From: Treponema sp.
GTDB taxonomy: Bacteria > Spirochaetota > Spirochaetia > Treponematales > Treponemataceae
DNA: 6,574 nucleotides
Direction of reading: 5' to 3'
Assembly: GCA_024699205.1 (NCBI GenBank)
Contig: JAILQA010000072.1
Span: forward strand, 1 to 6,574
A program made the position numbers and the translations under genes. Shown in pieces: positions 1 to 4,981 of this stretch (position 1 is its first letter; every line of letters starts with the position of its first letter). The notes beneath the pieces were generated by a model. It did not search any database and was not told the DNA's origin. It saw only the letters and a list, made by a program, of their open reading frames with translations.

Positions 1-167
1 GCCTGTGCATAAAACTTTCCAAGTCTAAAAAGCTGAGAGCCTGTGATATACGCGCCTGCGTTCATAAAGAAAGGTGATTGGCGTCCGCTTTTGAGAGTGA
101 ACGAACCGAACTTCAAAACCTGACATTCCAGCATAAAATCAATAAAATCTTTTTTATATTGTTCCAT
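1..167 (-). CDS. pyrE: Orotate phosphoribosyltransferase, N-terminal part (cut by left edge)
   Basis: This is the beginning of a minus-strand gene that runs off the left edge; 55 complete codons are visible from an ATG at 167-165. The translation begins [20 protein letters not shown] and continues with a segment containing [16 protein letters not shown] (about residues 23-38). That combination (L.FG.FTLKSGR.SP.F.N.G) is the N-terminal signature of orotate phosphoribosyltransferase, which joins orotate to PRPP to make orotidine 5'-phosphate in cytosolic pyrimidine synthesis. The PRPP-binding loop and catalytic residues lie outside the window, so they cannot be checked. The start fits the family's usual length ahead of the FTLKSGR motif. 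No Shine-Dalgarno sequence stands in front of it; the nearest purine run, AGAAAG, almost touches the ATG. The gene lies 222 nt downstream of the aconitase X operon in the same direction, but a structured spacer separates them, so it is probably a separate unit. Confidence 0.85.
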   Translation of the reverse strand, partial: MEQYKKDFIDFMLECQVLKFGSFTLKSGRQSPFFMNAGAYITGSQLFRLGKFYAQ

Positions 168-174
168 GCTTTCT

Positions 175-203
175 ATTTTAATGAAAAATCTTAGTTAAAA
201 CAA
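175..203 (-). promoter_or_regulatory. Candidate sigma70-type promoter of pyrE
   Basis: On the minus strand, TTGTTT (203-198) is followed after 17 nt by TAAAAT (180-175). The -10 box matches the TATAAT consensus at 5 of 6 positions; the -35 is weak (3 of 6). The -10 ends 7 nt before the pyrE ATG, so the predicted transcript would start at or next to the start codon. This is based on spacing and similarity only, in AT-rich DNA where chance matches are common. Confidence 0.3.
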
Positions 204-220
204 TCGAAATACATGTAAAA

Positions 221-385
221 CGGGGGTTTTAGGGGCGGCGAGCCCCTAGGGGAAGGGGTAGTGAAAGCCGTAAACGCTGTAATTCTGTTGGCAAACTTAT
301 GTTTCGGCTTTCATGAGTTTTTCTTCGAAAAACTCAAAGCAATTTTTACGGGCTGGAGCGAGGGGAAGGCTTTCCCCTCTTTTAT
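221..385. other. Gene-free structured spacer with four consecutive hairpins
   Basis: The spacer between pyrE and the aconitase X small subunit (168-389) has no credible coding frame but is full of inverted repeats. They are a G/C-rich stem 230-236/242-248 with a 5-nt loop; arms 262-275/301-313 that match except for one bulged T at 271, with a 25-nt loop; a 10-bp stem 314-323/327-336 with loop TTC, which begins on the very next base; and an 8-bp stem 360-367/372-379. The 9-mer AGGGGAAGG occurs at 248-256 and again at 361-369, so TTCCCCT (372-378) could pair with either copy. The strand of function is unclear. It could be a dispersed repeat, a small structured RNA read on the plus strand, or a 3' element of the aconitase X mRNA. 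I did not recognise an Rfam family. Confidence 0.5.
360..383 (+). terminator. Terminator-like hairpin, U-tract on plus strand only
   Basis: GAGGGGAA (360-367) and TTCCCCTC (372-379) form a perfect 8-bp stem with loop GGCT, followed on the plus strand by TTTT and a further AT-rich stretch. This has the shape of an intrinsic terminator for plus-strand transcription. Read on the minus strand, as the 3' end of the aconitase X operon, the same hairpin is preceded by A-rich sequence but followed by GCTCCAGCC, not a T-run, so it is not a canonical terminator for that operon. No plus-strand protein gene exists to the left for it to serve. Confidence 0.45.
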
Positions 386-389
386 TATT

Positions 390-830
390 TTACAAAATCC
401 TTACTGTACCGTCCTCGGTAACTTCGATTGTGTCGCCGGTTTTTACAGTGTCCAGAAACTCCTGTCCCAACTGGTCAATGGCAATCAGCTTACTGTTTTC
501 CCAAACAACAGAAAGAATAACTCCAGCTCCAGCCAGAGAATCAATGTGTTCAGAAAAAAGCAGACAGGCTGGATTTATTCCCATTGAGCAGATTACCTGA
601 ATAACCATACCGCCGGTTGTTGAACCGATTGTCTGTGGCAGACATAGAGCTTTTCCTGTAATATTCTTTTCAAAAATATCCTTATTGTTCTGGTCTGCAA
701 CTATTACCTGCTTTGATTTTGCAATTGCCGACTTCTGGAAAGTTGCCAGCGTATTCACACCCTGATGAGAAACAACAGCTTCTCCCTTGTAATATCCTTT
801 ATTTATAACTCGTCCTTTGAACTCTTTCAT
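390..830 (-). CDS. Aconitase X small subunit (swivel domain, DUF126 type)
   Basis: A 146-residue protein with the features of the aconitase X swivel subunit: an N-terminal beta-rich segment (GRVINKGYYKGEAVV, residues 6-20), the family hallmark LPQTIGSTTGG (64-74), then GINPACLLF (84-92) and an Ala/Gly-rich stretch SLAGAGVIL (98-106). In heterodimeric (type II) aconitase X this domain packs on the large subunit and helps close the active site; it is not catalytic alone. The length matches stand-alone small subunits (about 130-150 residues), so this is the split form, not the fused type I form of about 570-600 residues. The ATG at 830-828 has a GGAG ribosome binding site (840-837) with a 6-nt spacer. 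It follows the large-subunit stop by 34 nt, as expected for a two-subunit enzyme made from one mRNA. It is predicted cytosolic, with no signal peptide or membrane segment. Confidence 0.9.
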   Translation of the reverse strand: MKEFKGRVINKGYYKGEAVVSHQGVNTLATFQKSAIAKSKQVIVADQNNKDIFEKNITGKALCLPQTIGSTTGGMVIQVICSMGINPACLLFSEHIDSLAGAGVILSVVWENSKLIAIDQLGQEFLDTVKTGDTIEVTEDGTVRIL

Positions 831-864
831 AAAATGCTCCTATAAATGCTCGTTTATACGTGCT

Positions 865-2154
865 CTATTTTCTTCCTACAATAATATCAAGCAGCTCATC
901 ATCTTTGTAATAACGTGCTGTAGAATAAGTCCTGAGCTTGTTGGAACAAGTCATAATTCTACGTGATTTTGTAAGCGGATTAGACATATACATAAGCGGA
1001 CAGATTGCAGTAACTCTTGCGCCGGTAGCATACAAGGCCTTATATTTTTCAGTCTTTTTGAAGGACTCAAGTACAGGAGGTGCAGTGCAAATAACGGTTG
1101 TAACTGCAACTGTATTTTTACCGTCAGTCTTAAGTCCATCAATAATCTTATCAGACCATTCGTTCAGCTGGCTCATAGAAAGATGCGGACATCCTACAAA
1201 AGCGTAAGTTCCTTCTTTTTCAGGCTCCTTCCACATTACAGGATAAGATTTATAAACGCGCTCAAGCTCTGCATCATCAATTACATATTCTTTGTAATTT
1301 TCGCAAAGAAGACTTTCTCCAAGCTCGGCGGCTTCCGGTGTAAGCTTGTCTACGTGATAAAGTCCAACCGCACCGTTAGAAGCAGTTGCAGCACCAAAAT
1401 CTTTAAGGTATGCTTTTGCCTCGTCATTCAACTCTGTACCAATCCACTTGTCCAGGCCAACAATGTAAGGAACATCTTCCATAACCTTAAGCCCGATTGC
1501 AGAACCAAGAATCTGAGCAAGTGGCTTCTTACTTGTATTTACCGTAATCTTCCACTTTGCTTTTCGTCCTTCATCGGTAAGCAAACCAAACTTTGGCACA
1601 TAACCGAGAATTGAACCAAAAATATCAATCATACCAGAGTTACGATTACAGCGAGCGCCAAGAACAGAGTTAGCATAATTTACCGCACTTGATTCTGCCC
1701 AGGAAAGAATGTCCCCTTTTTTAGGAACGTTGCCCATTTCATCAAAATAGCAGGCACAACTAAAGGCATCAGGATTTATAAGTCCAAGCTTTCTAAGCTG
1801 CTCTTCGTAATACTTCTGCTTGTTGTAAAGAATTGCCTTGAACAAAATCTTATCCAGCAGTGTACACTTTGCGTTTGCAAAATCCATTGGTCGTGGATCC
1901 ATTGTAAAGCCTTCTTCAACCTTGAGCCCTGCTTCAATCAATTTGTCCATTGTTCTGTAAACTGGAGCTAACACACCAAATCCAAAGGATGTAACAAGAT
2001 GTCCCTGCCCATGAGTTACCTTTACAAGCTCTGTTGCCTCAAACAAATCTCCATAGCGGACAATTGTTTCCATTACCTTTGCTTTTGTTTCGCCTTCACT
2101 ACCTTCCAAAATCGCTTTTTGCTCCGGCGTAAGTTTCATTTTATATTCATACAT
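865..2154 (-). CDS. Aconitase X large (catalytic) subunit, DUF521 type
   Basis: A full-length 429-residue aconitase X catalytic subunit. Family landmarks in order are: FTMDPRPMDF (83-92), a CACY segment (133-136), the strong hallmark WAESSAVNYANSVLGARCNR (152-171), ATASNGAVGLYHV (256-268) leading into LTPEAAELGE (271-280), GCPHLSMSQL (321-330), CTAPP (356-360) and ICPLMYM (384-390). Conserved Cys in these segments are likely iron-sulfur ligands; C322, C356 and C385 are the best candidates by position. Characterised relatives are cis-3-hydroxy-L-proline dehydratase (type I) and archaeal mevalonate-5-phosphate dehydratase (type II), and crystal structures show 2Fe-2S and 3Fe-4S clusters in them rather than the 4Fe-4S of true aconitase. 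The substrate here cannot be assigned. An AGGAG (2171-2167) lies 12 nt before the chosen ATG, longer than usual; an internal ATG at codon 6 lacks any better site. It sits between the ene-reductase and the small subunit. Confidence 0.92.
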   Translation of the reverse strand: MYEYKMKLTPEQKAILEGSEGETKAKVMETIVRYGDLFEATELVKVTHGQGHLVTSFGFGVLAPVYRTMDKLIEAGLKVEEGFTMDPRPMDFANAKCTLLDKILFKAILYNKQKYYEEQLRKLGLINPDAFSCACYFDEMGNVPKKGDILSWAESSAVNYANSVLGARCNRNSGMIDIFGSILGYVPKFGLLTDEGRKAKWKITVNTSKKPLAQILGSAIGLKVMEDVPYIVGLDKWIGTELNDEAKAYLKDFGAATASNGAVGLYHVDKLTPEAAELGESLLCENYKEYVIDDAELERVYKSYPVMWKEPEKEGTYAFVGCPHLSMSQLNEWSDKIIDGLKTDGKNTVAVTTVICTAPPVLESFKKTEKYKALYATGARVTAICPLMYMSNPLTKSRRIMTCSNKLRTYSTARYYKDDELLDIIVGRK

Positions 2155-2206
2155 AAGTTTCTACATCTCCTGTGTTTAATAAAACGCGTGTTGTGATACA
2201 GCGTTT

Positions 2207-4261
2207 CTAAATCTTCATTGCTACATCCCACGCTTTCCAGATTGCAGTGCGCAGATTTCCAACTTTATCGCAATCGCCAATCAGCTTAACATTGCCCGAT
2301 TTTGCAAATACAGGGGATGGATGATAGCCCATTGAAGCAATAACTGTGTCGCCTTCAATTTCAAACTCTTTGCCAGTTTTATCTTTTACAAGAACACCTT
2401 TGTCGCTTACTCTAATTAGCGTAGTTTCCAGGTGAACTTCTACCTTGTTAAGCGTAAAGAAGTCACGGAGATAAGAACTGTTGGCAAGACAAACACCTTT
2501 TACGGCAATCAGGTCATTTTTCATTTCGATGATGACAGGAGTTTTTCCTTTGTTGAATAAATCATAAGCAATTTCACAGCCGGTAAGTCCACCGCCAATG
2601 ATAATTACCTTATTGCCAGTCTGTGCCCCATAAAGGTAATCGCAGGCTTCAATAGTTTTATCCAAGCCTTCGATTCTTGGTTTGTTAGCAACTGCTCCGG
2701 TAGCAACGATGATGTTGTCAAAATCCTTGAGTTCATCCAAAGAAGAAACAGCCGTATTAAATCGGATTTCAACATTGTTATCCTTCATTTCTTTGTTATA
2801 CCAGAGTAACAGTTCCTTATCTTTTTCTTTAAATGATGGAGCCGCTGCAGCATTGAATACGCCGCCAAGCTTGTTGCCTTTTTCAAAAATCACCGGCTTG
2901 TGACCGCGCAATGCAAGAACTCTGGCTGCTTCCATACCGGCAATTCCACCACCAATTACGGCAATCTTTTTCGCAGACGCAGCTTTTACAATCTTATATT
3001 TATTGTGCTGCATTGTCGGCGGATTTATAGCACAGCGGGCCATTCCCATATTGTCTGTAAGTGACTGGTCGTTAGCAACTCCATTGTAATGTGCCATATT
3101 AAAACAACCGTTATGACAGCAAATACATGGTCGAATTGCAGCTTCATTATCAGCCATCATTTTTGTAATCCATTCAGGGTCGGCCAGGAACTGACGGGCA
3201 ACACCCATTGCATCAAGTTCGCCTGCAGCAATTGCAGTAGCGGCAACTTCTGGAGTCATTCGTCCGGCGCAAACAACAGGAATATCAACAAACTTCTTTA
3301 TGTGCTTTACATCTTCCAGATTACAGTTCTGGCTCATGTACATAGGCGGATGAGCCCAGTACCAGGCATCGTAAGTTCCGTTATCGCAGTTGAGCATATC
3401 GTAACCAGCATCCTGAAGATACTTTGCTGCCTTTTCGCTTTCTTCCATGTCGCGGCCAACTTCAACATAATCTTCGCCAGGAAGAGCGCCTTTTCCAAAA
3501 CCTTTTGTTTTAGAAAGAACTGAATAGCGCAGAGAAACCGGGAAATCATCACCGCAAACAGCCTTAATAGCTTTTACAATTTCTACTGGGAAGCGATAAC
3601 GGTTTTCAAAGCTTCCGCCATATTCATCATCACGGAGATTTGTATACTTCATTGTAAACTGGTCCAGCAGATAACCCTCGTGAACCGCGTGAATCTCAAC
3701 ACCATCAACTCCGGCATCTTTGCAGAGCTTAGCAGTTTTAGCAAAAGCATCTACCATCTGTTTAATTTCTTTTTTAGTCAGAGGACGAGATGTGCAGGAA
3801 TCATCCCAGCGATTTGGAGTTGCGCTCGCACTTGCAGTAAGGTAATCAACATCAAGAATCGGCTTTAATAAAAGACCAAGTGCCTTATTCTTTGCAGATT
3901 TTACCATTATATCGTTGATTGCCATACTTCGGCCAAAACCCGCCGTAAGTTGAACAAACATTTTAGCACCAGTCTTGTGGAACTCTGTCATAAAGTCTTC
4001 AAGCTTTTTGAACTTTCCTTTTCCCTGATAAAGCCACTTACCGCCTAGAGTGTCACGGATTGGCGCTATACCAGGCAAAATCAAACCGACGTTGTTTCTG
4101 GCACGCTCCAGCAAAAAGTTAGCCGCTTCCTTATCAAAATGATTAGGTTCAAGCCAGCCAAAGATAGACGTACCACCCATAGATGTCATAACAATGCGGT
4201 TTTTAATTTCCACATTTCCAATTTTCCAAGGTGTAAAGAGTGCCTTGTAACTTTCTTTCAT
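2207..4261 (-). CDS. NAD(P)/FAD/FMN 4Fe-4S ene-reductase (2-enoate reductase / BaiCD-BaiH family)
   Basis: A complete 684-residue flavoenzyme, within the size range of 2-enoate reductases, BaiCD/BaiH and 2,4-dienoyl-CoA reductase. Residues 1-370 form the Old Yellow Enzyme TIM barrel with FMN and substrate residues in GVEIHAVHEGYLLDQF (187-202), followed by DDEYGGSFENRYRFP (211-225). C379, C382, C386 and C410 (CxxCxxxC plus a distal Cys before AINP) should bind a 4Fe-4S cluster. From about 430, a dinucleotide-binding Rossmann segment with GGGIAG (437-442) binds FAD; VIIIGGGLTG (552-561) is the second, NAD(P)H-binding one; VATGA (519-523) and IGDCD (661-665) complete the fold. Electrons would pass from NAD(P)H via FAD and 4Fe-4S to FMN and then to an activated C=C bond. 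AGGGGG (4274-4269) lies 7 nt before the ATG. It is the first gene of the operon, 52 nt before the aconitase X subunits. The exact substrate is unknown; the HAVHEGYLLDQF variant resembles the enoate/bile-acid branch. Predicted cytosolic and oxygen-sensitive. Confidence 0.9.
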   Translation of the reverse strand: MKESYKALFTPWKIGNVEIKNRIVMTSMGGTSIFGWLEPNHFDKEAANFLLERARNNVGLILPGIAPIRDTLGGKWLYQGKGKFKKLEDFMTEFHKTGAKMFVQLTAGFGRSMAINDIMVKSAKNKALGLLLKPILDVDYLTASASATPNRWDDSCTSRPLTKKEIKQMVDAFAKTAKLCKDAGVDGVEIHAVHEGYLLDQFTMKYTNLRDDEYGGSFENRYRFPVEIVKAIKAVCGDDFPVSLRYSVLSKTKGFGKGALPGEDYVEVGRDMEESEKAAKYLQDAGYDMLNCDNGTYDAWYWAHPPMYMSQNCNLEDVKHIKKFVDIPVVCAGRMTPEVAATAIAAGELDAMGVARQFLADPEWITKMMADNEAAIRPCICCHNGCFNMAHYNGVANDQSLTDNMGMARCAINPPTMQHNKYKIVKAASAKKIAVIGGGIAGMEAARVLALRGHKPVIFEKGNKLGGVFNAAAAPSFKEKDKELLLWYNKEMKDNNVEIRFNTAVSSLDELKDFDNIIVATGAVANKPRIEGLDKTIEACDYLYGAQTGNKVIIIGGGLTGCEIAYDLFNKGKTPVIIEMKNDLIAVKGVCLANSSYLRDFFTLNKVEVHLETTLIRVSDKGVLVKDKTGKEFEIEGDTVIASMGYHPSPVFAKSGNVKLIGDCDKVGNLRTAIWKAWDVAMKI

Positions 4262-4306
4262 GAAAAATCCCCCTGATTTTTGCTCTTATTTTATATATAT
4301 ATTAAA

Positions 4307-4335
4307 ATTATAAACCATACATAAGCAACTTGCAA
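4307..4335 (-). promoter_or_regulatory. Sigma70-type promoter of the ene-reductase/aconitase X operon
   Basis: On the minus strand TTGCAA (4335-4330) is followed after exactly 17 nt by a perfect TATAAT (4312-4307). Transcription would begin near 4300, giving a leader of about 38 nt that carries the AGGGGG ribosome binding site. The leader is AT-rich (an alternating TA run at 4291-4302) and too short for a riboswitch. It is the best promoter match in the window and lies in the gap between divergent genes. Confidence 0.6.
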
Positions 4336-4361
4336 AAAAAAAGACGACTAGATAACAAGAC

Positions 4362-4380
4362 TTGTAAAAAAACTTTACAA
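4362..4380. repeat. Perfect inverted repeat, possible operator upstream of cheX
   Basis: TTGTAAA (4362-4368) and TTTACAA (4374-4380) are perfect inverted copies separated by AAAAC. The right arm overlaps the proposed -35 box of cheX (TTTACA, 4374-4379). A bound dimeric regulator would therefore compete with RNA polymerase. It sits about 27 bp from the -35 of the divergent operon, so it might affect both directions. No regulator gene lies in the window, and an A/T-only palindrome of this size can arise by chance. Confidence 0.35.
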
Positions 4381-4402
4381 ATATCGCTTTTACACGTATT
4401 AT
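4374..4402 (+). promoter_or_regulatory. Sigma70-type promoter of cheX, overlapping the first ATG
   Basis: TTTACA (4374-4379, 5 of 6 match) and TATTAT (4397-4402, 5 of 6 match) are separated by exactly 17 nt. The -10 box overlaps the ATG at 4401-4403, so a transcript from here would begin near 4409-4410, at the second in-frame ATG (4410). No GCCGATAA-like sigma28 element, often found in front of motility genes, is visible. Confidence 0.5.
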
Positions 4403-4868
4403 GAATGCAATGGACGCAAAAATAATTAATGCTTTTTTAACTGAATGCATGAATGCATTTGAATCTATGTTTGGATTAAAGCCGGAAGCAAACGAACCTC
4501 ACCTTATGGATGTTCTTGCGGGGCATCCTTGGGAAATCTCTGGTCTGCTTGGAATTACTGGTGATGTACGTGGGGTTGTAGCTTTTAGACTTCACAAAGT
4601 TCTTGCTGGAAAAATGCTTTCGCTTTCTGGTCTTGAATATACTCCAGAAGAATATGAAGATACTGCTATTGGTCTTGTAAGTGAGTTTACAAATATCATT
4701 GCAGGACATGCAGCAACAGCAATTAAAGATTATTCGATTGATATTTCCCCACCTTTTTGCGTAATGGGACCAAACCACCAGATAGCCTGGCCTCGCACTT
4801 ATCCTGTAATTGTTATTCCTTTTGTAACAACATTAGGCCCTTTTGAAGTTGATGTTTGTTTAAAATAA
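4401..4868 (+). CDS. cheX: Chemotaxis phosphatase CheX
   Basis: A 155-residue CheC/CheX/FliY-family protein that dephosphorylates phospho-CheY and so resets the flagellar chemotaxis signal in the cytosol. The catalytic signature E-x-x-N is present as SEFTNIIAG (94-102), with E95 and N98 as the active pair. Other family features are the N-terminal helix IINAFLTECMNAFESMFG (8-25), GDVRGVVAFRL (54-64), and ISPPFCVMGPNH (115-126) before the final strands. There is one E-x-x-N motif, as in CheX, where CheC usually has two. The length agrees with known CheX proteins. CheX rather than CheZ serves this role in spirochaetes such as Borrelia and Treponema. The start is uncertain: ATG at 4401 overlaps the predicted -10 box, and ATG at 4410 (giving 152 residues, MDAKIINAF...) fits both the promoter and the family's short N-terminus. 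No Shine-Dalgarno is present before either. The gene stands alone, divergent from the reductase operon, and ends in its own terminator. Confidence 0.9.
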   Translation: MNAMDAKIINAFLTECMNAFESMFGLKPEANEPHLMDVLAGHPWEISGLLGITGDVRGVVAFRLHKVLAGKMLSLSGLEYTPEEYEDTAIGLVSEFTNIIAGHAATAIKDYSIDISPPFCVMGPNHQIAWPRTYPVIVIPFVTTLGPFEVDVCLK

Positions 4869-4903
4869 GCATGAATATTTGCAATTGCAACAAATAAAAA
4901 AAT

Positions 4904-4952
4904 ACCCGCACTGCCAGGTAGCATAAGACTTAGGCAATGCGGGTGATTTTTT
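4904..4952. terminator. Bidirectional intrinsic terminator between cheX and the surface-protein gene
   Basis: A 12-bp stem (4904-4915 with 4933-4944, one C-A mismatch on the plus strand that becomes a G-U wobble on the minus strand) encloses a 17-nt loop. On the plus strand it is followed by GA and six T (4947-4952), 36 nt after the cheX stop. On the minus strand it is followed by A (4903 complement) and seven T (4902-4896), 37 nt after the surface-protein stop. It therefore ends both convergent genes. Confidence 0.88.
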
Positions 4953-4981
4953 AAACTTATCTCAAAAGATGTAGAGAGGTA

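Noticed and set aside
360..379. Intrinsic terminator of the aconitase X operon
   Set aside because: On the minus strand the hairpin is followed by GCTCCAGCC, not a T-run; the U-tract exists only on the plus strand. It may still slow RNA polymerase.
221..385. CRISPR array or insertion sequence
   Set aside because: There are no regularly spaced direct repeats and no transposase coding; the inverted repeats differ from each other in sequence.
261..587. Plus-strand GTG-initiated frame of 108 codons across the structured spacer and the aconitase X small-subunit gene
   Set aside because: It lies mostly antisense to a well-supported gene, begins inside a hairpin arm, has no ribosome binding site and shows no recognisable domain.
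1183..1614. Plus-strand frame of 143 codons antisense to the aconitase X large subunit
   Set aside because: Composition (Cys/Phe/Lys-rich, low Gly/Ala) is typical of an antisense shadow, and the opposite strand carries clear family motifs over the same bases.
3089..3523. Plus-strand frame of 144 codons antisense to the ene-reductase
   Set aside because: It overlaps the cluster-binding and barrel regions of a complete enzyme and has no start signal or domain.
4262..4306. Riboswitch or attenuator in the leader of the ene-reductase operon
   Set aside because: The predicted leader is only about 38 nt, AT-rich, and has no stable stem.
4340..4400. Sigma28 (FliA-type) flagellar promoter for cheX
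   Set aside because: TAAA occurs, but no GCCGATAA-like -10 element follows at the right distance; a sigma70-type match fits better.
4476..4778. Minus-strand frame of 100 codons antisense to cheX
   Set aside because: cheX carries its catalytic E-x-x-N motif on the other strand here; the antisense product is Cys/Lys/Ser-rich with no family resemblance.
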